Source: Mycobacteroides sp. LB1 (lineage in GTDB: Bacteria > Actinomycetota > Actinomycetes > Mycobacteriales > Mycobacteriaceae). Taken from it: a stretch of 64,000 nt of DNA. Within the stretch, counting starts at the first letter, position 1. Every line of letters starts with the position of its first letter. This document shows positions 9,290 to 17,554 of the stretch, in pieces. Location: assembly GCF_013449725.1 (NCBI RefSeq), contig NZ_JACCFF010000001.1, forward strand, positions 2,046,001-2,110,000, written 5' to 3'. A model generated the notes under the pieces. That model was not told where the DNA came from and ran no database searches. It saw nothing but the letters and a program-made list of their open reading frames with translations. The position numbers and the translations under genes were made by a program.

Positions 9290-11680
9290 CTAGACGCCGA
9301 CGTACTCCGCGAGGTGCTCCCCGGTCAGGGTTGACTGCTCGGCGACGAGATCCCTCGGTGTGCCCTCGAAGACGATCCGGCCACCATCGTGCCCGGCACC
9401 GGGGCCCAGATCGATGATCCAGTCGGCGTGCGCCATGACAGCCTGGTGGTGCTCGATAACGACCACAGACTTCCCGGAATCCACCAGGCCGTCCAACAGG
9501 CCGAGAAGCTGTTCGACATCGGCTAGGTGCAAGCCGGTGGTGGGCTCATCAAGAACGTAGATACCACCATCGGAGCCCATATGGGTGGCGAGTTTGAGGC
9601 GCTGCCGTTCGCCGCCGGAAAGCGTCGTGAGGGGCTGCCCCAGGCTGAGGTACCCCAGGCCGACATCGTTCAGATGGGTGAGGATCTTATGAGCAGCGGG
9701 AACTTTCACATTGCTGTCCGAGGAGGCATCGCCGAAGAAAGCCTGGGCGTCGGCGACCGACATCGCCAGCACCTGACTGATATCGCGTCCACCCAAGTGA
9801 TAGTCCAACACGGCGGCATCGAACCTCTTGCCTTCGCACACATCACATGTCGTGGCGATACCTGCCATCATCCCCAGGTCGGTGTAAATGACACCCGCAC
9901 CATTGCAGTTGGGGCAAGCCCCCTCCGAATTCGCGCTGAACAGCGCCGGCTTGACTCCATTGACCTTGGCGAATGCCTTGCGGATCGGTTCCAGAAGACC
10001 GGTGTAGGTGGCCGGGTTGCTGCGACGTGAACCGCGTATCGGGGCCTGATCCACGGCGACCACTCCGTCGAGCTTGGACACCGAACCGTTGATCAGAGAG
10101 CTCTTACCGGAGCCTGCGACCCCAGTGATGACCACCAGCACACCGAGGGGAATGTCGACGTCGACCTTCTGCAGGTTATGAGTGTTCGCGCCGCGAATCT
10201 CCAAGGAGGAATCCGACTCTCGCACCGAGTCTTTCAGCGCGGCACGGTCGTCAAGATGACGCCCGGTCACGGTATCGCTGGACCGCAGCTCCGCTACGGT
10301 GCCCTCGAAGCAAACAGTCCCGCCCGCGGCGCCCGCACCGGGTCCCAGATCCACGACATGGTCGGCGATCTGAATGGCCTCCGGTTTGTGCTCCACCACC
10401 AGGACGGTGTTGCCCTTGTCGCGCAGTTGCAGCAGCAGATTGTTCATCCGCTGAATGTCATGAGGATGCAGGCCGATTGTTGGTTCGTCGAATACGTACG
10501 TGATATCGGTGAGCGATGAGCCGAGATGGCGGATCATCTTGGTGCGCTGCGCCTCTCCCCCGGATAGCGTCCCGGCGGGTCGATCGAGGGAGAGGTATCC
10601 AAGACCGATTTCCACGAACGAGTCGAGAGAATGCCTCAGCTTGTCCAATAGCGGGGCGGTCGAAGGCTCCTTGAGCCCTCCCACCCACTCGGCCAGATCG
10701 CTGATCTGCATCGCGCAGACCTCGGCGATGTTCTTGCCCTTGATCTTCGAGGACCTGGCCAGCTCCGACAACCGGGTCCCATGGCAATCCGGACAGGTGG
10801 TGAAGGTGGCTATCCGCTCCACGAAGGCGCGGATATGTGGCTGCATGCCGTCGATGTCCTTGGACAGATACGACTTCTGGATCTGTGGGATCAGGCCGAG
10901 ATACGTCAGGTTAACCCCGTCGACCTTGAGCTTGGTCGCCTCCCTGTAGAGCAGGTCATGCAGTTCCTTCTTGGTGTACTTGCGAATCGGCTTGTCGGCA
11001 TCGAGGAATCCGCAGCCGCGGTAGATGCGCCCGTACCACCCATCCATGCTGTAGCCGGGCACGGTGAGAGCGCCCTCGTTGAGCGACTTGTTCTCGTCAT
11101 AGAGCGCGGTGAGGTCGATATCGTTGACGGAACCCCTGCCCTCGCATCGCGGGCACATGCCGCCGGTGATGCTGAACTCGCGACGTTCCTTCGTGGACTG
11201 TGACCCACGCTGAACGGTGACCGCTCCCGCGCCGCTTATCGACGCGACATTGAACGAAAAGGCTTGAGCTGAACCGATATACGGTTTGCCGAGTCGGCTG
11301 AAAAGGATGCGCAGCATTGCGTTGGCGTCGGTGGCCGTGCCAACCGTGGACCGCGGATCGGCCCCCATGCGCTCCTGGTCGACGATGATCGCCGTTGTCA
11401 GCCCGTCGAGCACGTCGACATCCGGCCGCGCCAGCGATGGCATGAATCCCTGTACGAAGGCGCTGTACGTCTCGTTGATCAGGCGCTGGGATTCGGCGGC
11501 GACCGTGCCGAACACCAAAGAGCTTTTACCCGAGCCGGATACGCCGGTGAACACCGTGAGTCTGCGTTTCGGCAGCTCGACGCTGACGTCCTTGAGGTTG
11601 TTGACCCGGGCACCGTGCACCCGGATCAGGTCATGGTTGTCAGCCGGATGATTCTGGGTAACTTTGGCGCTCTTGGCCAT
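9290..11680 (-). CDS. UvrA-like ABC ATPase (short UvrA paralogue)
   Basis: This is a 796-residue UvrA-family protein, clearly shorter than repair UvrA (about 950). It has two ABC ATPase modules: Walker A GVSGSGKSS near residue 46 and GVAGSGKSSLI near 517. LSGGE signatures are near 370 and 690. Four CxxC pairs (CPRC, CPDC, CPNC, CDVC) suggest retained zinc modules. Short UvrA paralogues occur in actinobacteria, and some, such as the DrrC type, protect DNA from intercalating drugs; assigning that role here is inference. The ATG directly abuts the TGA of the upstream VOC gene, in an AraC-VOC-UvrA operon. Confidence 0.9.
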   Translation of the reverse strand: MAKSAKVTQNHPADNHDLIRVHGARVNNLKDVSVELPKRRLTVFTGVSGSGKSSLVFGTVAAESQRLINETYSAFVQGFMPSLARPDVDVLDGLTTAIIVDQERMGADPRSTVGTATDANAMLRILFSRLGKPYIGSAQAFSFNVASISGAGAVTVQRGSQSTKERREFSITGGMCPRCEGRGSVNDIDLTALYDENKSLNEGALTVPGYSMDGWYGRIYRGCGFLDADKPIRKYTKKELHDLLYREATKLKVDGVNLTYLGLIPQIQKSYLSKDIDGMQPHIRAFVERIATFTTCPDCHGTRLSELARSSKIKGKNIAEVCAMQISDLAEWVGGLKEPSTAPLLDKLRHSLDSFVEIGLGYLSLDRPAGTLSGGEAQRTKMIRHLGSSLTDITYVFDEPTIGLHPHDIQRMNNLLLQLRDKGNTVLVVEHKPEAIQIADHVVDLGPGAGAAGGTVCFEGTVAELRSSDTVTGRHLDDRAALKDSVRESDSSLEIRGANTHNLQKVDVDIPLGVLVVITGVAGSGKSSLINGSVSKLDGVVAVDQAPIRGSRRSNPATYTGLLEPIRKAFAKVNGVKPALFSANSEGACPNCNGAGVIYTDLGMMAGIATTCDVCEGKRFDAAVLDYHLGGRDISQVLAMSVADAQAFFGDASSDSNVKVPAAHKILTHLNDVGLGYLSLGQPLTTLSGGERQRLKLATHMGSDGGIYVLDEPTTGLHLADVEQLLGLLDGLVDSGKSVVVIEHHQAVMAHADWIIDLGPGAGHDGGRIVFEGTPRDLVAEQSTLTGEHLAEYVGV

Positions 11681-12100
11681 TCAGGACAGCTCCTGGATCC
11701 GGACGGTGCAGCCGGCGGGGTCACGGAAGGCACAGTCTCGTGAACCCCATTGCTGATCGGTGGGCTCCTGCATGACCTCGGCACCGGTGGCCCGCACACG
11801 CTCGAAGAGTCCGTCGAGGTCGTCGGTGGCCAGCATGATGCTGGCGTAGGTGCCCTTGGCCATCATCTCGGTGATCGTCTGGCGCTCTTCGTCGGTGATA
11901 CCCGGGTCGGCGGCGGGCGGTGTGAGCACGATGTTCATATCGGGACGTCCGGCCGGTCCCACGGTGATCCACCGCATCCCCTCGTACCCGACATCGTTGC
12001 GGACCTCGAATCCGAGGGCGTCGCGATAGAACGCCAGGGAGGCCTCGGGGTCGGTGTGTGGAAGGAAGCTCGCATTGATCGTGATGTCCATGACGGTCAC
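11681..12100 (-). CDS. VOC (glyoxalase/bleomycin-resistance) family protein
   Basis: This is a 139-residue vicinal-oxygen-chelate fold protein. The paired beta-alpha-beta-beta-beta modules are seen in NASFLPHTDPEASLAFYRDALGFEV and in the second half ending DPAGCTVRIQEL. Metal-ligand-type residues are a His in FLPHTDP and acidic residues towards the C-terminus. Family members include glyoxalases, dioxygenases and antibiotic-binding proteins, and which applies is not clear. The GTG start at 12100 overlaps the stop of the AraC gene as GTGA. Its own stop abuts the UvrA-like start, so all three genes are translationally coupled. Confidence 0.88.
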   Translation of the reverse strand: MTVMDITINASFLPHTDPEASLAFYRDALGFEVRNDVGYEGMRWITVGPAGRPDMNIVLTPPAADPGITDEERQTITEMMAKGTYASIMLATDDLDGLFERVRATGAEVMQEPTDQQWGSRDCAFRDPAGCTVRIQELS

Positions 12101-12543
12101 GCTAGCCGCCGCCCGGAAGGGGATGCTTCTTGATTCCTGATCGGTCTGGTGACTCGCTTGGCGACACAGGAGGGCATGCCCACGATGTGCTCCGCGGTTC
12201 GTTCCTTGTAGACACTGGGCGGCACACCCACCAGTTCGGAGAACCGGGTGCTGAAGGTGCCGAGTGATGAGCAGCCGACCGCGAAACAGACCTCGGTGAC
12301 GCTCAGGTCGCCGCGGCGCAGCAGCATCATGGCCCGCTCGATACGTCGTGTCATCAAGTAGGAGTACGGCGACTCTCCATAGGCGCTCTTGAACTGCCGG
12401 CTCAGGTGGCCCGCCGACATATGCGCATCGCGTGCCAACGCTTCGACGTTCAGCGGCTGCGCGTACTCGCGGTCGATCCGGTCGCGCACCCGGCGTAGCC
12501 GCGCGAGGTCATGCAGACGCTGCTCCCCGCCTGCACCGGTCAC
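12097..12543 (-). CDS. AraC family transcriptional regulator
   Basis: This 148-residue protein consists almost entirely of an AraC-type DNA-binding domain with two helix-turn-helix motifs. The first is around LNVEALARDAHMSAGHLSRQF, and the second around SVTEVCFAVGCSSLGTFSTRF, followed by the family PPSVYK signature. There is no separate ligand-binding domain, so an effector, if any, must act otherwise. It heads the operon with the VOC and UvrA-like genes and shares a GTGA overlap with the former. Regulation of its own operon, perhaps as a drug-response module, is a reasonable inference. Confidence 0.9.
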   Translation of the reverse strand: MTGAGGEQRLHDLARLRRVRDRIDREYAQPLNVEALARDAHMSAGHLSRQFKSAYGESPYSYLMTRRIERAMMLLRRGDLSVTEVCFAVGCSSLGTFSTRFSELVGVPPSVYKERTAEHIVGMPSCVAKRVTRPIRNQEASPSGRRLA

Positions 12544-12560
12544 AGGCGGGATTCTATCGG

Positions 12561-15500
12561 CTAGATCATCCCCAGCAGGCTGATGTCGGCGGCGTACTTG
12601 AGGATCAGGTCCTTGGTGACATGCGGGATCTCGCCTGCGTCACCAACCTTGGCCGTCCGCACCGCACCGCTGAATTCGGCGGTCGGCAGGGCAGATCCGT
12701 CGATCGCCGGCTGCGGCCTCTCGTACATCTTGAGCAGCGGCAACACGGACTGCTGTCGCTGCTGCTCCGGCAGACTCTTGAGCGCCGTCTCAAATCGGGC
12801 GAGCCACTGACCGTAATCGTCGATCCGCACGATTTTGTACCCGGCCTCGATCAGCCAGTCCACGAAGGTGTCCAGTGAGACACCGTCATGGTGCGGGTTG
12901 AACACGTCGAAGCTGCGGTAGCCGTCCGTCACCTTCACGCCGCCGATCGCGGTGATCGACGCGGCGGTGAAATCGCCTGGCACACCGTCATAATGGGCCC
13001 GTTGGCGGTTGCCGTCGGCATCCAGTTCGTAGAAGCTGGCCGGTGCGACACCGGTGAGCAGCAGGCTCTGGATGGTGCGGGTGAACACGTCGGTGACGTT
13101 GAGCTGGCCGTGGTAGTCACTGTGCGCCAGGATCATGTCGGAGCGGAACACCCGGACGGGCAGACCGGCCAGATCGTGGGCCTCCCGCAGCAGCACTTCG
13201 CCTGCCCACTTGGAGTTGCCGTACCCGTTGGCGTAGCCGTCGTTGATCTCGCGTTCGGCCGACATCAGGCGAACGTCGGAGTCCTCCTGGAATTCGGTTA
13301 CCGGGATCTGGTCGGCGATGCCCACCGTCGACAGGTAGGTGACCGGCTTGAGCCGTTCGGATAGCGCCAGCTTGATGATCTCGGCGGTACCTGCCACGTT
13401 CGGACCGAACAGCTGGCTGTACGGCAGGACGTGGTTCACCAACGCACCGGAGTGCACGATCAGATCCACATCACTGGCGAGCTTTTGCCAAACATCTCGT
13501 GTCAGACCAAGATCCGAATCACCAAAGTCACCGGCGATAACCTCGAGGCCCTGGTCTGCCAGCTGACGGTAGTGCGCCGACAGATCCGGGTCACCCGATT
13601 CGTAGACCGCATCCAGCCGAGCCCGAGCGGCGTCGACGCCGGTGCCGCGAATGAGCGCGTACACCTTTCCGCCCTTGGGGACCAGCCGTTCGAGCCAGTC
13701 GAGCACCAGCCAGCGTCCGAGCCAACCGTTGCCGCCGGTTACCAGCACGGTCTTCACATCGCTGGTCGCGGGCGCAATATCCTTGGCCGCCTTCAATAAC
13801 GACTCGTCGAGGAACTTGTCGAGGGTGAGCTCGGCGGCGTTGATGACGGTCGCGTTCTTGCCGTGCACCGTCACGAATGTCGGCTGGGTGGCGTCACCGG
13901 CCAGTTGGGCCTCGATATGCCGGGCGATCGCGGCGAGATCGTTCGCGACGCTGTTGATCACGCCGACCGGAACGTCCACCTCGAAGATATCGCGCAACAG
14001 CTCCGAGTACGACAGCGCCGACAGCGAGTCACCACCCAGATCGATGAATCGCACATCGGGGGCCAGATCGGTGGCGGAGGCACCTAATAGGGCCGCCGCG
14101 GCGTCGGTCACCGTATCCAGTACCGGCCGGCCGGCCGCCTCCCGGGCGAGTTCACGTAACCGCTCGTTCTGGCTTTCGGCCAGGTCCGCGTACAGCGCCT
14201 CCAGCCGTTCGCCGTAGTGCTCTTTCAACTTGGGGCGCAGCAGCTTGCGCGCATCCGACAGCAAGCCCGACTCAACGGTGAACGGTTCAGTCTCGACGAT
14301 GAAGTTCCTGGGGATTTCGTAGGACTGCAGTTCGGCGTCCTTGGCGACCTGCTGCAGAGAGTCCTGGATCAGCGGCTTGAGCGCATCGGGCGAATCCACA
14401 TACCGTTCAAGGGCTTCCGGTGTGGGCACCACGACCGCCAGCAGGAACGAACGCTCGCTGTTGCCATACACAAAGATCTGCCGAACCAGCGGGCTGCCGG
14501 TGTAGGCGGCTTCCAGTTTGGACACCGCGACGAACTCACCCTGGGCGAGCTTGAGGACGTTCTTGACGCGGTCGAGGTACTTGAGGTGGTCGGCTCCCAG
14601 CTCGGCGACCACATCGCCGGTCATGTAATAGCCGTCCTCGTCGAAGACATCGGCAGTGGTTTCAGGGCGCTTGTAATAGCCGGGGAACATGGTCTCCGAC
14701 TTGATGCGCAGCTCACCCCGAGGATGCGGGGAATCCGTTGTGAAGTAACCGAGTTCGGGAACATCCACAAGCTTGTACTCGGTGACGGGCGGACGCGACA
14801 AGATGCCGTCGCGCCACACCGCCCCGGCTTCGGTGGAACCGTAGCCGTCGAGCATCGCCACCTGCAGCAGCGATTCCATGAAGTCGTTCATCTCGGGAGA
14901 CAGCGGTGCAGAACCGGATCCGGCGCTGAGCACACGCCCACCGAAATCCTCCTCACGGATGCGCACCTTGATCTGCTCGGCGATATCCACGTTGCTCTCA
15001 CCGGGGGCAAGCGAGCGATCCAGCTCGGCCTGGTAGCGCTGAAAGACCATCTCCACCACACGAGGTACGAACAGCACCTCCGTGGGACGGATGAGTGCGA
15101 TGTCCTCGAAGAACGTCGACAGGTCACTGGAGGCGATGTAATACGCCGTGCCGCCGCCGGAAAGCGTGCCCATCAGCGTGAGGCGGCCTGCCAGGTGGCT
15201 CATCGGCATGAAGTTGACGCCCACGGACGGAATCACCGCGGTGGTGAGCCACTTCTTCTGCCACAGGTTGGCGACCATCCACTGCGGGTACATCGCGCCC
15301 TTGGGGGTGCCGGTGCTGCCGGAGGTGTAGATGAGCAGCCGCAGCGCATCGGGGTCCACGCTGGGCTGTGGGGCCGCGGGGAGCTCGCGTCCGCGTGCGA
15401 TGGCCTCGCCGAGGAGCTCGATGGTGATGGCCCGACCGGCATCATCGAGCCGAGTGCGCGCCGCACGCAACGCCTCGCGATGGCTGTCCACCTCGGGGTG

Positions 15501-16106
15501 GTAGTCGAAGACCGACAGCAGCCGCACCGACGGCGACGCAAGCACGGATTCCACCGTCGCATCGAGGTACTCGACACTGGCCGCGAACACCGTGGGCTGC
15601 GTCTCCTCCAAGATCGCGTTGCGCTGCTGCACCGATGCGCCGGTCTGCAACGGCACCGACACCGTCCCGAGGCGTAGTCCCGCGACATCCAACGAGGCGA
15701 AGTCCGTGCTCGTGAAGCCGAGCTGAGCGACAAAGTCACCGTCACGAATTCCCTGGTCGTACCACGCGGCGGCGATGGCCTCGGCGCGATTCCACAGCTC
15801 GCGATAGGAGGTGGTGGTGTACTCGGGCTTCAGCACAACGGAGGTCGCGCCGTTGTCATCGGTGACAAATTCGATGGCTCGCTGCCCAAGCGCCGGGCGT
15901 TCCCCGTAACCCTCCAGTAGTCGCCGGATCACCTCGACGAGCGGCAAGCCGGGTTCATTGACCGCCTCGGCAATCCCGTCATCGGGCAACAGCGCCTGCA
16001 GCTGCGGGTCGTTGGACACGACCTCCGCGACGCGGCGCTCGAGTGCCTGATCTTCCCTGAGATCAGGGCTGGTCGTTGCGGCTGGTGTGGAAATCGTTTG
16101 TGTCAT
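12561..16106 (-). CDS. car: Carboxylic acid reductase (FadD9-type, A-PCP-R)
   Basis: This 1181-residue enzyme reduces carboxylic acids to aldehydes using ATP and NADPH. The order is adenylation domain (AMP-binding motif YTSGSTGTPKGAM near residue 260), carrier domain with phosphopantetheine serine in LGGDSLSAL near 690, and a short-chain-dehydrogenase-like reductase domain (VTGGNGWLGRW near 787, then a YGNSK catalytic Tyr/Lys motif). The length and layout match mycobacterial CAR. It needs a phosphopantetheinyl transferase encoded elsewhere. The physiological substrate is probably a fatty or aromatic acid. The gene stands alone, with about 180 bases of possible promoter upstream. Confidence 0.96.
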   Translation of the reverse strand: MTQTISTPAATTSPDLREDQALERRVAEVVSNDPQLQALLPDDGIAEAVNEPGLPLVEVIRRLLEGYGERPALGQRAIEFVTDDNGATSVVLKPEYTTTSYRELWNRAEAIAAAWYDQGIRDGDFVAQLGFTSTDFASLDVAGLRLGTVSVPLQTGASVQQRNAILEETQPTVFAASVEYLDATVESVLASPSVRLLSVFDYHPEVDSHREALRAARTRLDDAGRAITIELLGEAIARGRELPAAPQPSVDPDALRLLIYTSGSTGTPKGAMYPQWMVANLWQKKWLTTAVIPSVGVNFMPMSHLAGRLTLMGTLSGGGTAYYIASSDLSTFFEDIALIRPTEVLFVPRVVEMVFQRYQAELDRSLAPGESNVDIAEQIKVRIREEDFGGRVLSAGSGSAPLSPEMNDFMESLLQVAMLDGYGSTEAGAVWRDGILSRPPVTEYKLVDVPELGYFTTDSPHPRGELRIKSETMFPGYYKRPETTADVFDEDGYYMTGDVVAELGADHLKYLDRVKNVLKLAQGEFVAVSKLEAAYTGSPLVRQIFVYGNSERSFLLAVVVPTPEALERYVDSPDALKPLIQDSLQQVAKDAELQSYEIPRNFIVETEPFTVESGLLSDARKLLRPKLKEHYGERLEALYADLAESQNERLRELAREAAGRPVLDTVTDAAAALLGASATDLAPDVRFIDLGGDSLSALSYSELLRDIFEVDVPVGVINSVANDLAAIARHIEAQLAGDATQPTFVTVHGKNATVINAAELTLDKFLDESLLKAAKDIAPATSDVKTVLVTGGNGWLGRWLVLDWLERLVPKGGKVYALIRGTGVDAARARLDAVYESGDPDLSAHYRQLADQGLEVIAGDFGDSDLGLTRDVWQKLASDVDLIVHSGALVNHVLPYSQLFGPNVAGTAEIIKLALSERLKPVTYLSTVGIADQIPVTEFQEDSDVRLMSAEREINDGYANGYGNSKWAGEVLLREAHDLAGLPVRVFRSDMILAHSDYHGQLNVTDVFTRTIQSLLLTGVAPASFYELDADGNRQRAHYDGVPGDFTAASITAIGGVKVTDGYRSFDVFNPHHDGVSLDTFVDWLIEAGYKIVRIDDYGQWLARFETALKSLPEQQRQQSVLPLLKMYERPQPAIDGSALPTAEFSGAVRTAKVGDAGEIPHVTKDLILKYAADISLLGMI

Positions 16107-16287
16107 GCCAGATACCTCGGGATCGGTCCGCGTTGCTTTGAACGGGCGATTACGCCCACAGTAGAAAAGTACATACCTATGCTAACTATTCCCTGTGGGT
16201 GGCGGTGCGGCCCTCCCACCGAGTGGACATTCATGCTGGTCTAGGCCGGAGAAGTCCCGCACAAACGTCATCTCGGCGTGAGGAGCG

Positions 16288-16569
16288 TCACTGTCGCAAT
16301 GCGTGCGGAGCATGTTTACGCACTGCCGCCAGCAGCTGTTGTCGCGAGGGATTCACCAACGGATGCCCCGCGACGCTGACGGTCGGCACCGTCTCATTGC
16401 CGTCGGCAACGGAACGCACGTACGCGGCAGCCTCGGGCGATTCCCAGATGTTCACCTCGGTGTAGCGCAGCCGAGTGAAGCGCAGCTGCGTCCGCAGCTT
16501 GATGCAGAAGGGGCAACCCGGCCGCCAGTACACGACGACCTCGTCAGAGGCCGGGAAGGGCTTCGTCAT
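16288..16569 (-). CDS. Mycoredoxin (glutaredoxin-like, CPFC)
   Basis: This is a 93-residue glutaredoxin-fold protein with active-site CPFC in VVYWRPGCPFCIKL and the conserved cis-proline region ETVPTVSVAG. Mycoredoxins reduce mixed disulfides with mycothiol, the actinobacterial counterpart of glutathione. The C-terminus ends in a short basic helix. It lies 9 bases downstream of a PPOX-fold gene on the same strand, so the two may be cotranscribed. Confidence 0.92.
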   Translation of the reverse strand: MTKPFPASDEVVVYWRPGCPFCIKLRTQLRFTRLRYTEVNIWESPEAAAYVRSVADGNETVPTVSVAGHPLVNPSRQQLLAAVRKHAPHALRQ

Positions 16570-16578
16570 GATCCATGT

Positions 16579-16974
16579 CTACACGGGCTTCCCCGCAGTA
16601 ACGCCCGGCTTAAGTGTGTAGATGCCCTCGATGGCGATGACGACGGCACAGCGCGGGTACTTCAGTCCCCGCTCCTCTGCGAAGGCAACGGCATCATCGA
16701 ATGCCGGCCCCGAATCGTGGATGCGGGCAGAACCGACGAACCGGTACCCGTCCAGCGCATCGCGGTCGATCACGGCAACGGAAACCTTTGATCCGGCAAG
16801 GATATTGGCCAGTGTCTGCCCGCCGGTGTTCTCATTGAAGATTAGAGACCGTTCATCGCGCACCCGCAGCGAGCGTTTGGGCCCGATGTTGGGGGTCGTG
16901 CCGTCGGTCACCGTCGCCAGGACCGCCAGTTGGGAACCGAGCATCCGCTTCATCTCATCGGTGAGCGTGGGCAT
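16579..16974 (-). CDS. Pyridoxamine 5'-phosphate oxidase-like (PPOX) protein
   Basis: From the ATG at 16974 this is a 131-residue protein of the FMN/F420-binding split-barrel (PPOX-like) superfamily, with a core MLGSQLAVLATVTDGTTPNIG followed by a barrel strand pattern. The start is preferred because AGGAGG lies upstream at reasonable spacing and the domain begins there. The frame remains open upstream to about 17268, described separately. The cofactor and substrate are unknown. It may be in an operon with mycoredoxin, suggesting a redox role. Confidence 0.8.
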   Translation of the reverse strand: MPTLTDEMKRMLGSQLAVLATVTDGTTPNIGPKRSLRVRDERSLIFNENTGGQTLANILAGSKVSVAVIDRDALDGYRFVGSARIHDSGPAFDDAVAFAEERGLKYPRCAVVIAIEGIYTLKPGVTAGKPV

Positions 16975-17268
16975 TGTGAACGCGACCTCCTGGAATGGTT
17001 GTACTGAAACAAGATTCGGTATAGGTGGTGGCGGCGTGCAGGCCCGGGCGGTATCGAGTAGCCGACTCGTAGCACCGACCGGAGCCGCACGCATCAGCAC
17101 CGAGAGTAGATGCAACAGACCCTCGGAAACCGTGAGCCGGCGCTGGCTGGTCCGCAGGATGTGAGCCGCGGAAACCTTGTCGCCCAGGGCGATCGCTTGA
17201 GCAATCGCAACCGTCTCGCACCATGACGCATTCATGCTGTCCCGGCCCAGCGGAGAATTTCGGCTCAC
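16975..17268 (-). other. Open frame upstream of the PPOX gene
   Basis: About 98 codons upstream of the PPOX start are open and in the same frame. The predicted peptide looks protein-like, with a helical stretch AIAQAIALGDKVSAAHIL and a proline-rich CTPPPPIPN before the PPOX domain. A GTG near 17268 could start it. It may be an N-terminal extension, part of an old gene, or chance openness in GC-rich DNA. No known domain is recognised. Confidence 0.3.
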
Positions 17269-17277
17269 CGAACTATA

Positions 17278-17550
17278 TTATTCGTTTCCACTAACCACGT
17301 CTAGTGCTCGCACTCGAGGCGGCACCCGGCTCCGGTCGCGTCTTTCCCGCGGTGTGGTCGCCCCCCACACCCCGAATAATTCGCCCGCCGCGATGGCATA
17401 CCTGCTGCATGGCTCCCGTACCGGGCAGTGCCGACAGATCTGTTTGGCTCGAGCCTCCCGCAGGGTCCGAGCCCTCCCCCGCTCGTGATCCGGTGAGAAG
17501 AACAGGTCGGTCGGCATGCCGCGGCAACGCGCCCACTCAAGCCACTTCAT
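17278..17550 (-). CDS. WhiB family iron-sulfur regulator
   Basis: This 90-residue WhiB-type protein has four cysteines that would ligate a 4Fe-4S cluster: Cys9, Cys39, Cys42 and Cys48 (spacing C-X29-C-X2-C-X5-C). The GVWG turn follows, then a basic C-terminal tail rich in Arg. WhiB proteins are actinobacterial transcription factors that bind sigma factor and respond to redox cues. Its ATG is 4 bases after the stop of the NRAMP-related transporter gene, so it is probably in the M-box-controlled transcript. That link between Mg2+ supply and a redox regulator is noteworthy. Confidence 0.92.
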   Translation of the reverse strand: MKWLEWARCRGMPTDLFFSPDHERGRARTLREARAKQICRHCPVREPCSRYAIAAGELFGVWGATTPRERRDRSRVPPRVRALDVVSGNE

Positions 17551-17554
17551 ATCG

